DNA of 24,976 nucleotides from Thermoproteota archaeon (GCA_027491555.1 JAOZGN010000011.1:1-24976), one strand, 5' to 3'; counted from the first letter of the stretch, positions 1 through 8,248 are shown. The notes: generated by a model from the sequence alone, not told the origin. A program made the numbers and translations.

Positions 1-295
1 ACTGCCTTATTCTGAAGAGCTGCAGAACGCCATAGGGCACGATGACCGTGGCGAGTCCCAGAGCGGAGAGCCTGTGGATCCACCTGGCTATCTGAAGTCC
101 CAGGGAGTAGGCGCTGTAAGCGTTGCCCAAGATCGTCGACACCGGGTATCCCAAGAGTTCTGCGATCCATCCGAACCAGCCTCCGTTGATCAGCGGAAGG
201 CCGGTTATCAGGAAAGCCGCCGTGAAGTGAATTAGGTGCTTGTGTACCCAGATCTGAGCCTCGCTAAACGCTTTGATGAGCTTCTCCTCTGCCAC
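1..295 (-). CDS. fdhC: Formate dehydrogenase cytochrome b (gamma) subunit, partial
   Basis: This is the membrane anchor and quinone-reducing cytochrome b expected as the third subunit of an FDH-N/O-type formate dehydrogenase. It takes electrons from the iron-sulfur subunit. Only the first 98 codons lie in the window; the 3' end is cut by the left edge. The start is GTG at 295, one base after the TGA of fdhB (297-299), with AGGGAGGTGA just upstream, so it is translationally coupled to fdhB. The visible part begins MAEEKLIKAF, then shows WVHKHLIHFTAAFLITGLPL, a membrane segment with candidate heme histidines, and near residue 77 a second segment with WIHRLSALGL, the usual His-Arg pattern of FdnI/FdoI-like cytochromes. 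The family call rests on these features plus operon position. A related NrfD-type anchor is less likely because of the conserved histidines. Confidence 0.82.
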   Translation of the reverse strand, partial: MAEEKLIKAFSEAQIWVHKHLIHFTAAFLITGLPLINGGWFGWIAELLGYPVSTILGNAYSAYSLGLQIARWIHRLSALGLATVIVPYGVLQLFRIRQ

Positions 296-296
296 G

Positions 297-1097
297 TCAA
301 TCACCTCCCTCCTTCTGCTTCACCTCCTCTAGGCGCTTGGAGCGCCAGAGGGCTAGGTGTCCCAGGAGACCCACCGCGATCAAGCCAGCGAAGGCCCAGC
401 CAAGAGGCCTCACGACGGTCCTCGTGAGAGAGATTATCGTCTTCTTCGGGTTCTTGAGCAGGCGATGGCCGAAGTAAGTTGGGTCAGTTAGCTTGCCAGC
501 CCACCTCTTGGTGGCGTAGATGTAGTGAGTCCTGCCGACGTAGTCGTTGACCGAGTCCCCGTATATCTCGTATCCCGCCGCCCGATACTTGGACACGAGT
601 TCTTCGTAGTCTCCGAAGACCAAGGCGTCCGTCGGGCAGGCAGACACGCACGCGGGCTCGAGCCCGTTCTGGAGCCTATCGATGCACATGGTGCACTTGT
701 ACACCTTGTTAGTGATTGGATCGTACCTCGGGACGTCGTACGGGCACGCCTCGACGCAATACCTGCACCCGATGCACTTGTCCTGCCTTATGACGACGGC
801 GCCCTCGGGGTGCACCTCTATGGCCCCCGCGGGGCAGGCCTCGGCGCACGGGGCGTTGCTGCAGTGCATGCACTGCCTCTTGAAGAAGAGCCAGTTGAAG
901 TCGTCCCCCTCGCCGACTTCCTTGTACTCCATTACCATCCAGACGTTGGGCAGGAGGTCCGGCGGGTTGGTGAGGGTCGGGCTGAAGTCGGTGACCTCTG
1001 GCCTCGTGCTGTTCCAGACGTGGCACGCCACCTGGCAGGCCCGGCAGCCTATGCAGCTGTCGGGCGTGAACAGAATGGCCTTCTCTCCAGCCGCCAT
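297..1097 (-). CDS. fdhB: Formate dehydrogenase iron-sulfur (beta) subunit, FdnH/FdoH-like
   Basis: This electron-transfer subunit wires the molybdenum or tungsten site to the membrane cytochrome b. The 266 residues hold four ferredoxin-like cysteine groups: CIGCRACQVAC near residue 15, CMHCSNAPCAEAC near 77, CIGCRYCVEAC near 108, and CTMC with a downstream CVSAC near 135-155, enough for four [4Fe-4S] clusters as in E. coli FdnH. A single hydrophobic helix near the C-terminus (about residues 230-250, VRPLGWAFAGLIAVGLLGHL) matches the FdnH membrane anchor, so this is the FDH-N/O type and not a soluble FDH. ATG at 1097 follows the fdhA stop by 5 bases, and the Shine-Dalgarno GGGAGGTGATC overlaps the fdhA end. 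DmsB/PsrB-type subunits share the cysteine pattern but lack the C-terminal helix. FdhB probably lies outside the membrane with FdhA. Confidence 0.92.
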   Translation of the reverse strand: MAAGEKAILFTPDSCIGCRACQVACHVWNSTRPEVTDFSPTLTNPPDLLPNVWMVMEYKEVGEGDDFNWLFFKRQCMHCSNAPCAEACPAGAIEVHPEGAVVIRQDKCIGCRYCVEACPYDVPRYDPITNKVYKCTMCIDRLQNGLEPACVSACPTDALVFGDYEELVSKYRAAGYEIYGDSVNDYVGRTHYIYATKRWAGKLTDPTYFGHRLLKNPKKTIISLTRTVVRPLGWAFAGLIAVGLLGHLALWRSKRLEEVKQKEGGD

Positions 1098-1102
1098 CTA
1101 GA

Positions 1103-4100
1103 TCACCTCCCAAGCTGAACCTCCTGAGTGTTTATCTCACCCGGCCTGTAGTCGTACTTGTCCGGGGAGGCCTTCCTGAGGTAGACGAGGAAGGTCTTGG
1201 TCTCCTGCATAGTCGTCACGGTGTCCATGTAGATGCCGGAGACAGTGTTCACGACGCCGTACGTCCTGTGGGCGCCGGCCCATCCCCAGTGCCACGGCAT
1301 GTTGACGACGAAGTACTCCTTCTCCTGGGGGCCTATCTTGAGCTTTGGCACCCTGTTGGTGACCATAGCCCTCAGGTAGATCCTGTTCCTGTTGTTGCCC
1401 ACCTCCACGATGTCCCCTGGCTTGATGCCGAGCCTGTCCGCCAGAGGCTTCGGGATCTCCACGAAGGGCTCAGGCACCAGCTCCGCCAGCAGCTTGAGGT
1501 TCCTAGTGAGCTGACCGGTGTGGAAGTGCTCGACCATCCTGTTAGTCGTGGCCACGACCACCTCGGCGCCCTCGGGGACCCTCATCTCCTCCGGGGTCAG
1601 GTTGACGGTGTCCGCCAGGTCCCTGAAGTCCTCCTTGGGCGGGCTGATCAGGTTGAAGTTCTCCGCCCTCCTCCAGGCCATCGCCGGGTACTTGTAGGCG
1701 AGCTCCCTGCAGATCGTCTCCGCGGGCTCGTAGTGAATCGGGTACCTCATGTCCCAGGCCCAGATCTCGCTCGGGTTGCTCGGGCTCGGGTAGGCGTACC
1801 ACTCGCCGTACTTGCCCTTCAGCTCGATGATCGCCTCTTTGAGACCCTTGCTCTGCGCCAGCTGGGCCAGCTCCTGGCTGAAGGCGTCCTTGACCTGCCT
1901 CCACTCGTAGTACCCGACGTACTTGACGACCCTGCCGTCGCCGAGGTCCTTGGTGCCCTTGAAGAACGGCTTCTTGTAGTTGGCCTTGCCGGTGAACACC
2001 ACCTCAGGGTCGTAGTAGAAGCTCTCGGCGATCGGGTACCTGACTCCCATTTCCTCGAGGTCCACTATCCTGTGGTCTCCGTTCTCGTCAAAGATCACGA
2101 ACTTCCCAACGACCTCCTCGTCGTAGAGGAGCCTCCACGGGTCGACGGCCCCGGTGAAGACGTCGGTCTTCCCGCTCCAGGCCCTCTTGTAGAACTTGCC
2201 GATGACGAAGTTGTGCCCGGGGATGAAGGCCGGCCTCCAGTCGCCGGTCTTGGAGTCCCTTATCTCGCCGGTCTCTCCGGTGATGGTGACTGTCTGGCCG
2301 TCGAGCTCGGGCCCGACCGCATATCTCCCGGCCGGGAACCTGTAGGTCACAGTCCTCTCGAGGGTCTTGGACAGGGTCCACAGGTTGTACAGGATCCTGA
2401 CGTTCTTGGGCCAGGACCAGCCCCAGTCCTTGTGCATGAGGTAGGTCCGGTCGAGGATTCCGTCTATCTGGTCCTCAGACCTGAGGATCGGTATCCTCCT
2501 CTTGGCGAGGATCTTGTGCCTGACCCAGTCGTACATGCCGTTGTAGAGGTCGACCGCGATGTCGATCTCCCGGTAGACCAGCTCGGGGTCAGCTTCGGCG
2601 TAGTCTGGGTCGGGGTACCTGCCGGAGGCGTAGTCCATGAAGACCCTCACGCGCCTCTCGTAGAGCTTGACGAACTCACCCTTCTTCGGGTTCTTGATCA
2701 GCACGTTCTCCCTGCTCTTGCCGTAGACCTCGCTGGGCAGCCTGACGATGCCGTTCTTCCTGAAGTACTCCCACAGCTTGAGCATTATCCAGAGGTCGGG
2801 CTTCGCGTCGCCCGGCGGCGGGACGACGCGGTCCTGCCACTGGAGCCACCTGTTGCTGTTGGTTATGCTGCCGTACTTCTCGTACTGCACGGCGCCCGGC
2901 AGGAGGACGTCGGCGAACGTGGCGGTCTCAGTCTCCCAGAGATCCACCACGACGAGCAGCTTCAGGGAGGCCAGGGCCATGTACTCGGTCAGGGTGTCCG
3001 CGTTGCTGACGGCGGGGTTCTCGGCCATGATTATGGCGGCCTTGATCACGTCGTCGAACAGGGCGCCCTGCCACCACGTGTTCTCGGTGTAGCCGGCGCC
3101 GAACGGGATGTCGCTTATCACGGTGCCGTTCTGCGGGTCGCTCTCTGGGTCGGTGCCGACGAAGATGCCCCAGGCCAGCTCGAACTTCCTCCAGTTGTGG
3201 AACCACCAGCTCCAGAGCACCTTGGTGGAGTTGACCTTGCCCTTCTCGTTGGGGCCGAACGCTGAGCCAGCCCACTCGGGGATCTCCCAGTTCCAGGCGT
3301 CCGGGAATCCCTGGTTCTTCCAGTCCTGGTAGACCCTGATCTGCAGGGTGCTAGATGGCTGCTTGATGTAGCCCGGCAGGATGTGAGAAAGTATGCACAT
3401 GTCCGTGGTCCCCTGCACGTTGCTGTGACCCCTGTAGGGGTTCAGGCCCCCGCCCGGGAAGCCCATGTTGCCCAAGGTGAGCTGCACCAGGGTGCTCAGC
3501 CTGGTTATCTGGGTCCCTATGTGGTGCTGGGTCATCCCCATGGCCCACTGGATAGACGCGAACTTCTTGAAGCCCGTCGTCACTCCCGAGTTCTCCACAA
3601 AGGTCTGGGCTATCAGCCTAAGCTTCTCCACCGGTATTCCGGTGATCCGAGATACCTCCTCGGCCGTGTACTCCTTGGCGATCTCCTTGAACTCGTTGAT
3701 CTCGTCGAGGTCGACGTTGAACCTCTGGGCGTACTCCTTGAAGGTGTCGAGCTGATCCACAGGCGGGTTCCGCTCCCAGAACGCGTAGTGCAGGATGTAG
3801 AGCAGGAACGCCAAGTCGCTTCCCGGCCTGAAGAACGCGAAAATGTCCGCTTGGCTTGCCGTCCTGTTGTACCTTGGGTCGACCACTATCAGCTTGAGCG
3901 TGCCCTTCTCCTTGCCTCTCAGGGTATGCCTCATGCTCACCGGGTGAGCCTCGGCTGGGTTGCCGCCGAAGATCAGGTACGCGGAGATGAACTGGGTGTC
4001 TATGAATGTCTGGGTCTGGGCGCCGAAGCCGACGGTACCCGCCAGGCCAGCGACGGTGGTGGAGTGGCACCTCCTGGCGTCGTGGTCAATGTTGTGAGAT

Positions 4101-4744
4101 CCCATGAGCGCGGCCATCTTCTTGATGATGTAGGCCTCCTCGTTGGTCAGCTTAGCCCCGGCCTCGATCATGACTGGGAACTTCTTGCCGAAGTAGTAGT
4201 AGCCGTCGGACTGCCTGGGGTCCCAGCCGACCTCGTCCAGTATCTCCTTGATGCGTCTGGAGATGTATTCAAAGGCATCCTCCCAGGTCACGGGCTTCCA
4301 GATCGGCTTGTACTTCTCCAGGACTGCCCTGAGTTCCTCCTGGCTCCTGACCTTCTTGATCTCCTCTAGAGGCGGCTTCGGGTTCACCCTGATCATAGGC
4401 GTCCTGAGCCTGCGCGGGTTGTGGTCTCCGAACAGCTCTATGGAGGCCTGTCCCTTCGGACAGAGCTTGCCCTCATTTATCGGGTTGTCTGGATCGCCTT
4501 CGACGTGTATGACCCTGTCTCCCACCCTATAGAAGATTATGCCGCAGCCCACGGCGCAGTAGGCGCAGACCCCTCTGACCTCGCGGGCCGCCTCTATGTC
4601 TTTGTGGCCTACCTCGCCGAGCCCATACCTCTTCGGCTGGTCTAGGGCCAGTACCTTCCGCGCAGAATCGCTGAGAAGTAGAGGCACCGTGCCGAGGCCT
4701 ACTAGCTTCAGAAAGTCCCTCCTACGGATCGCGTGTTCCTCCAA
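1103..4744 (-). CDS. fdhA: Formate dehydrogenase catalytic (alpha) subunit, Tat-exported, Cys-type
   Basis: Molybdopterin-family oxidoreductase that most likely oxidises formate to CO2. The 1213-residue protein starts with a Tat signal (RRRDFLK at residues 7-13, then a hydrophobic stretch), so the enzyme should face outside. Cys60, Cys63, Cys67 and Cys95 bind the N-terminal [4Fe-4S] cluster. The active-site segment ARRCHSTTVAGLAGT has Cys226-His227 where E. coli FdnG has selenocysteine-His; the codon is TGC. FGGNPAEAHP follows, a strong FDH-N match. The C-terminal dinucleotide-binding domain starts near residue 1066 (TNRMVEHFHTGQLTRN). The chain is about 200 residues longer than FdnG, most of it inserted roughly between residues 780 and 1050. 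The start is TTG at 4744 with GGAGGGGTGA upstream. Formate specificity is inferred from family, subunits and nearby fdhD; another oxoacid or sulfur substrate is not excluded. Confidence 0.9.
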   Translation of the reverse strand: MEEHAIRRRDFLKLVGLGTVPLLLSDSARKVLALDQPKRYGLGEVGHKDIEAAREVRGVCAYCAVGCGIIFYRVGDRVIHVEGDPDNPINEGKLCPKGQASIELFGDHNPRRLRTPMIRVNPKPPLEEIKKVRSQEELRAVLEKYKPIWKPVTWEDAFEYISRRIKEILDEVGWDPRQSDGYYYFGKKFPVMIEAGAKLTNEEAYIIKKMAALMGSHNIDHDARRCHSTTVAGLAGTVGFGAQTQTFIDTQFISAYLIFGGNPAEAHPVSMRHTLRGKEKGTLKLIVVDPRYNRTASQADIFAFFRPGSDLAFLLYILHYAFWERNPPVDQLDTFKEYAQRFNVDLDEINEFKEIAKEYTAEEVSRITGIPVEKLRLIAQTFVENSGVTTGFKKFASIQWAMGMTQHHIGTQITRLSTLVQLTLGNMGFPGGGLNPYRGHSNVQGTTDMCILSHILPGYIKQPSSTLQIRVYQDWKNQGFPDAWNWEIPEWAGSAFGPNEKGKVNSTKVLWSWWFHNWRKFELAWGIFVGTDPESDPQNGTVISDIPFGAGYTENTWWQGALFDDVIKAAIIMAENPAVSNADTLTEYMALASLKLLVVVDLWETETATFADVLLPGAVQYEKYGSITNSNRWLQWQDRVVPPPGDAKPDLWIMLKLWEYFRKNGIVRLPSEVYGKSRENVLIKNPKKGEFVKLYERRVRVFMDYASGRYPDPDYAEADPELVYREIDIAVDLYNGMYDWVRHKILAKRRIPILRSEDQIDGILDRTYLMHKDWGWSWPKNVRILYNLWTLSKTLERTVTYRFPAGRYAVGPELDGQTVTITGETGEIRDSKTGDWRPAFIPGHNFVIGKFYKRAWSGKTDVFTGAVDPWRLLYDEEVVGKFVIFDENGDHRIVDLEEMGVRYPIAESFYYDPEVVFTGKANYKKPFFKGTKDLGDGRVVKYVGYYEWRQVKDAFSQELAQLAQSKGLKEAIIELKGKYGEWYAYPSPSNPSEIWAWDMRYPIHYEPAETICRELAYKYPAMAWRRAENFNLISPPKEDFRDLADTVNLTPEEMRVPEGAEVVVATTNRMVEHFHTGQLTRNLKLLAELVPEPFVEIPKPLADRLGIKPGDIVEVGNNRNRIYLRAMVTNRVPKLKIGPQEKEYFVVNMPWHWGWAGAHRTYGVVNTVSGIYMDTVTTMQETKTFLVYLRKASPDKYDYRPGEINTQEVQLGR

Positions 4745-4796
4745 ACGGATTCACCCCTCCGTCGGCAGGGTGTGGGGCCTGCAATCGTATCAAAGC

Positions 4797-4803
4797 TAAT
4801 AAA
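4797..4803 (-). promoter_or_regulatory. fdhA: Probable TATA box of the fdhABC operon
   Basis: On the minus strand the sequence reads TTTATTA about 53 bp before the TTG start of fdhA. An archaeal start site about 25 bp downstream would give a leader of roughly 30 nt that contains the GGAGGGGTGA ribosome-binding site. This is a sequence match only, without mapping data. Confidence 0.45.
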
Positions 4804-5028
4804 TCGTCGATATTCCTGTTCAGGATAACGCTGATAATTTCAGCTTTGTGGAAATAGCAATTGTCATTTCAATCTTTACTGTAAATAATTATTGTTTTGG
4901 ATTAGCTTCTGAATCTAAACAATAGAAATAACGTGTGACATATCACATTTGAATAATTATCTCAAATATTCAGCTCCGATAAATGTAAAGAAAATTTATG
5001 CAAAGCGATGGGGTAACAGGGTGCTTAG
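4804..5028. other. AT-rich intergenic control region between fdhA and a small divergent gene
   Basis: About 225 bp of markedly AT-rich DNA in an otherwise GC-rich window. No coding sequence is convincing here. It holds a perfect 5-bp inverted repeat TGTGA-CATA-TCACA at 4934-4947, about 190 bp upstream of fdhA, and the TATA-like element of the next gene at 4992-4999. It probably carries control sites for fdhA, but no known operator was recognised. Confidence 0.5.
4992..4999 (+). promoter_or_regulatory. TATA-like box upstream of the small ORF at 5029
   Basis: AAATTTAT lies about 33 bp before the ATG at 5029, so transcription would begin within a few bases of the start codon, giving a nearly leaderless message. 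It supports transcription of the following segment on the plus strand, whether as mRNA or as a non-coding RNA. Confidence 0.4.
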
Positions 5029-5349
5029 ATGGCCACGCCGGTACCGGAGGCGGGGCTCATCGCGTGGTTGGGCCGCGGCATCTCGGTCTCGGCAACGGCC
5101 GTCGGCAGCACAGGTCTGCTCTGCCAGAAACGGGAGGAGAGAGATCTGGAGTTGGTGGATCATTTAATTGCGGGACGGTCGACCCCCAAGATGGGTGGTG
5201 TCCACCCAATGAGCTCTGAAGAGAACTTCGTTGAGGAGGTGCCCGAGGATTACTTCGCTCTGGAGGAGATGCTCTACCCAGAGACCTCCAAGTGCAGAAA
5301 GAAGGGGGCCAAGAAGAGAGATAAGTTCGATGTCAGGCAGGAGGGATGA
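5029..5349 (+). CDS. Hypothetical small protein (106 aa), possibly shorter
   Basis: Not recognised. The ORF begins with ATG just downstream of a TATA-like box and ends convergently, overlapping the 3' end of fdhD by 17 bp. The first half is GC-rich with CGC/CGG arginine codons, unlike the neighbouring genes; two other plus-strand frames are also open across it. The second half, from an internal ATG at 5209 (MSSEENFVEEVPEDYF), uses AGA/AGG arginine and is strongly acidic, then basic (CRKKGAKKRDKF), which looks more like a real protein. A 7-bp stem with 3-nt loop (TGGGTGG-TGT-CCACCCA, 5192-5208) sits directly before that internal ATG. The real product may therefore be a 46-residue protein with a structured leader, or the first part may be an RNA. 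There is no signal peptide or membrane segment. Confidence 0.4.
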   Translation: MATPVPEAGLIAWLGRGISVSATAVGSTGLLCQKREERDLELVDHLIAGRSTPKMGGVHPMSSEENFVEEVPEDYFALEEMLYPETSKCRKKGAKKRDKFDVRQEG

Positions 5350-6118
5350 GAGACAGCCTCTCCGGCGCGCTGTAGACATTGAACCTGGGCCCCCTTGCGA
5401 AGCCTATGAGAGTCAGGTTGGATCTCCTGGCCACCTCAACGGCCGCCAAAGTCGGCGCCGACTTTGACACCAGCACCCTGACCCCGGACCTGAGGGCCTT
5501 CAGCGTCATCTCCAGGGTGAGTCGACCCGACACCGCAAGGACTATGTCCTTGGTGGATGTGTGAGTCATTACGGCCCTTCCAATGACCTTGTCCACCGCA
5601 TTGTGCCTCCCAACGTCCTCGTATACGAATAGAGGCTCTCCGAAAGAGTCGAAGGCGCCGGCCACGTGCGTGGCGCCAGTTCTCCTGTGAAGCTCGGTCC
5701 CCCTCATTATGGTCTGAGAGACCCTCTCTACCGCGTCAGGGGATATGGTCGGGCCCTCGGAAGGATCCAAGGGCCTGATTCCCTCTGGGAGGGCCACGGA
5801 GGCCACTCCGCCGCCGCACGAGGTGGTCAGCGTTAGGGTCCTCCTGGCAGGGGGTCGAGCCTCGGCCTGGATCTCCACCCTGGTACCACGGGCCCCCCAG
5901 GCCCTCACGCCCTCTGGGGTCGAGAGGCCCTCGGAGACTACGTATCCGACTCCCAACTCGCTGAGGTCGCTCGGAAGAGCCTGCAGCCTCACGAGGAACT
6001 CACCGTTGAGGTAGATCTCGACGGTTGCTTCTTCCACGACGACGTCCTCGACCTCAGAGAGCTCGCCCCCAGACCAGCGGAGTATCCCGATGCTTCCAGT
6101 GCAGCACAACGGTGGCAC
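5333..6118 (-). CDS. fdhD: Formate dehydrogenase accessory sulfurtransferase FdhD
   Basis: FdhD transfers sulfur from a cysteine desulfurase to the molybdopterin cofactor and is required for active formate dehydrogenase. The 261 residues show the family signatures in order: TTSCGGGVA with Cys101 as the presumed sulfur-carrying cysteine, YEDVGRHNAVDKVIG, SGRLTLEMTLKA, SKSAPTLAAVEVA and TLIGFARGPRFNVYS. E. coli FdhD has a CxxC pair here; this protein has a single cysteine. The start is GTG at 6118 with a weak GGAGTGG upstream, 45 bases after the hypE stop, so it is the last gene of the hyp operon. Having fdhD here and not in the fdhABC operon suggests that hydrogenase and formate dehydrogenase maturation are co-expressed. 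It acts in the cytoplasm. Confidence 0.93.
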   Translation of the reverse strand: MPPLCCTGSIGILRWSGGELSEVEDVVVEEATVEIYLNGEFLVRLQALPSDLSELGVGYVVSEGLSTPEGVRAWGARGTRVEIQAEARPPARRTLTLTTSCGGGVASVALPEGIRPLDPSEGPTISPDAVERVSQTIMRGTELHRRTGATHVAGAFDSFGEPLFVYEDVGRHNAVDKVIGRAVMTHTSTKDIVLAVSGRLTLEMTLKALRSGVRVLVSKSAPTLAAVEVARRSNLTLIGFARGPRFNVYSAPERLSLIPPA

Positions 6119-6163
6119 GGGCGAGCCACTCCAGTCAGGAAAATAAGGGGATCGATCACCCTC

Positions 6164-7204
6164 TCAGCAGATACGAGGGACCGGAACGCCCGAGGGCGGT
6201 TCTAGTATCCTGAGGCCGCCCGCCACGGTCTTGATCAGCACCAGACCGCCGTACCTCTCGGAAGCCCGCGCTTCACCTATTATCTGGGCGTCCCGCTCTC
6301 CGCGCCCCCGGATGAACTCCAGAATCTCGTCTGCCGACCCTGGGTCGACCGCAAGCAGGGCTCTTCCCTCGCACGCAAGCGACAGCGGATCGACACCCAA
6401 GAGCTCCGTGTAGGCTCGGACCTCCTCCCTCACCGGGATCCGTGACTCATCTACAACCAATACCAGCCCCGTCTTAGAGGCCCACTCGTTCAAGGACTGA
6501 GAGATGCCCCCCCTGGTTGGATCCTGGGCGGCCCGAATGCGATCACCGTACTCCCGCAGGAGGGGAAGCATCAGGCTGGTGAGCGGCTTTGAGTCGCTGG
6601 AGAGCCCCTGAGACTCCACGTCGACCCCCCGCTGTGCGGCCAGTATCGCCGCACCGTGCTCGCCGACGCTTCCTGTGATGATTAGCTTGTCTCCCGGCTT
6701 AATCCGGGAGTCGACGATCAGCCTCTCGGCCACGCCCACGCCGGCCGTGGTTATGACGATGCCATCGACGTTCCCCCGAGGCATAACCTTGAAGTCACCT
6801 CCGATCAGCTTCACGCCCTCATCCCTGAGGGTGGATACCAGCGAGCTTACGATCCTCCTGAGGTCGTCCATGGGGAAGCCTTCCTCCACGACCATCGCAT
6901 CGAGCATCGCGACCGGCTTGGCCCCCATCATCAGCAGGTCGTTGATCGTTCCGGCCGCCGCAAGTTCCCCTATGTTCCCACCCGGGAAGAAAGGGGGCTT
7001 GACCGTGTAGGAGTCCGCCGTGAAGACCAGGTGTCTCCCGTCCGGCAGCGGGATGGACGCCCCGTCGTCCAGCTCGTCCGTGCCAACTCCTCCTTCGACT
7101 CTCTTCATGTCCTCCTCTAGCATGGAGACTATCAGCTCTCGGATCAGGCTGAAGGTCTCTCTGCCGCCTGATCCGTGGGCAAGGCGAACGGCTTCATCTC
7201 GCAC
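6164..7204 (-). CDS. hypE: Hydrogenase maturation factor HypE
   Basis: HypE dehydrates the carbamoyl group received from HypF on its C-terminal cysteine to a thiocyanate, the cyanide source for the Fe(CN)2CO site. The 346-residue protein has the AIR-synthase-like N-terminal part (LAHGSGGRETF, ADSYTVKPPFFPGGNIGELA, GGDFKVMPRGNVDG), the later GEHGAAILAAQRG and DPTRGG segments, and ends exactly in PRIC, so the functional Cys346 is present. The start is GTG at 7204 preceded by GGGGAGGA; it overlaps the 3' end of hypC by 11 bp, which implies coupling. Confidence 0.97.
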   Translation of the reverse strand: MRDEAVRLAHGSGGRETFSLIRELIVSMLEEDMKRVEGGVGTDELDDGASIPLPDGRHLVFTADSYTVKPPFFPGGNIGELAAAGTINDLLMMGAKPVAMLDAMVVEEGFPMDDLRRIVSSLVSTLRDEGVKLIGGDFKVMPRGNVDGIVITTAGVGVAERLIVDSRIKPGDKLIITGSVGEHGAAILAAQRGVDVESQGLSSDSKPLTSLMLPLLREYGDRIRAAQDPTRGGISQSLNEWASKTGLVLVVDESRIPVREEVRAYTELLGVDPLSLACEGRALLAVDPGSADEILEFIRGRGERDAQIIGEARASERYGGLVLIKTVAGGLRILEPPSGVPVPRIC

Positions 7205-7439
7205 TTCCCAATTCCTCCCCGGACGATATGGCCTCTATGAGTTCCCTCCACACTCTGATGGTCTCTTCCGCTTCCTCGGGACTGAGCTTTGAGATTATCA
7301 TCCCGGCGTGCACGATGACGTGGTCTCCCGGCGAAACTCTCTCAAGGGTAGCGTCGACCTCCCTCCTGACGCCCCCGAAGTCGACCACGGCCATCCTCCC
7401 TTTAACCTCCACCACGATCCCCGGTATTCCAAGGCACAT
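7194..7439 (-). CDS. hypC: Hydrogenase assembly chaperone HypC
   Basis: A small chaperone that works with HypD to carry the Fe(CN)2CO unit to the hydrogenase large subunit. The chosen start is ATG at 7439, giving MCLGIPG, because HypC needs Cys2 at its N-terminus. The frame is open to an ATG at 7448, which would add three residues (MIA) and overlap the preceding gene, so it is unlikely. The 81-residue chain continues with VDFGGVRREVDATL and GDHVIVHAGMIISKL, typical of the family's OB fold. It is placed between the Mrp/HypB-like gene and hypE. Confidence 0.95.
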   Translation of the reverse strand: MCLGIPGIVVEVKGRMAVVDFGGVRREVDATLERVSPGDHVIVHAGMIISKLSPEEAEETIRVWRELIEAISSGEELGSAR

Positions 7440-7444
7440 CGCGA

Positions 7445-8248
7445 TCACCTCCCGGCAGGGTTCAGGGTCTCCACGGACTCGACGAGTCCCGATATTGCAG
7501 ACCTCACCTCCTCAGATAGGGATCGGTAGAAATTCCCGGACAAGATAGCCTCTTCTATTGAGGGATCGATTGGCAGCCTCGCCAAGACCGGAACGGCGAA
7601 CTCCCTCGACAGCCTCTCTGCCGCCCCCTCTCCGAAGGGCCTAATGAGTTTACCTCCGCACCTGAAGTAGGATAGATTCTCAACTATGCCCAAGACATCG
7701 ACCCTCTCGTCCCTCAGGAGCTTGAGGAGCCTCCTCACCACAGACTCCGCCAGGAGGGAAGGAGTGGTAACCACGAGCACGCCTGCACCCTCCAGTCCCC
7801 GGAGTGCGCGGAGCAGCCACGTGGTCTCCTCTCCCGTGCCTGGGGGGACGTCGATCAGGAGGTATTCGAGATGGCCCCAGTCAGTCAGGGCGGCCAGGGT
7901 CGATATCAGGCTCATCTTCTCCCCGCCGGCGCTTGGCAGAGGCTCCTCTCCTATCATGAAACCTACGGACATCAGTTCTATGCTCCCCGACCTGAGGGGA
8001 CGCAGGCCCCCTTTCCAAGCGGTGATCTCGCCCCTCGCGCCCAAGATCTTGGGCACCGTGGGACCGTGCAAATCTAGATCCAACACCCCAACCCTCCTGC
8101 CCCTCTCGGCCAGGGCGGCTGCCATAGAGGCCGTGACGAAGCTCTTGCCCACGCCCCCCTTCCCAGCAGATATTGCAATCACCCTATCGGCTCTGGAGAG
8201 CCTGGCCCTAGCTTCATGGAGCATGGGGTCCACGACGGCGCCGCTCAC
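7445..8248 (-). CDS. Mrp/MinD-type P-loop ATPase, probable archaeal HypB counterpart
   Basis: The 267 residues belong to the Mrp/NBP35/MinD ATPase family: deviant Walker A AGKGGVGKS at 28-36, DLDLHGPTVPKILG near 57-70, and IDVPPGTGEETTW near 132. In Thermococcus an ATPase of this family takes the HypB role and hands nickel to hydrogenase together with HypA; this gene overlaps hypA by 4 bp (GTGA) and no GTPase-type hypB is visible. In iron-sulfur carrier members a CxxC follows the SYF segment; here the residues are Cys197-Gly-Gly-Lys200, so the second cysteine is missing, which favours a HypB-like role over cluster transfer. The start is GTG at 8248; a later ATG at residue 9 is possible. The assignment to nickel delivery is inferred from context. 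Confidence 0.82.
   Translation of the reverse strand: MSGAVVDPMLHEARARLSRADRVIAISAGKGGVGKSFVTASMAAALAERGRRVGVLDLDLHGPTVPKILGARGEITAWKGGLRPLRSGSIELMSVGFMIGEEPLPSAGGEKMSLISTLAALTDWGHLEYLLIDVPPGTGEETTWLLRALRGLEGAGVLVVTTPSLLAESVVRRLLKLLRDERVDVLGIVENLSYFRCGGKLIRPFGEGAAERLSREFAVPVLARLPIDPSIEEAILSGNFYRSLSEEVRSAISGLVESVETLNPAGR

Noticed and set aside
1268..3265. Long plus-strand open frame (665 codons)
   Set aside because: It is antisense to fdhA, rich in Pro/Val/Asp/Leu low-complexity composition and lacks any motif. High GC with biased third positions creates such mirror frames.
4934..4947. TGTGA/TCACA repeat as a bacterial CRP site
   Set aside because: The spacer is 4 and not 6, and the context is archaeal; kept only as an unexplained inverted repeat.
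5192..5208. Hairpin considered as a selenocysteine insertion element
   Set aside because: fdhA uses a TGC cysteine codon in its active site and no in-frame TGA is seen, so no SECIS is needed; the stem is also too short.
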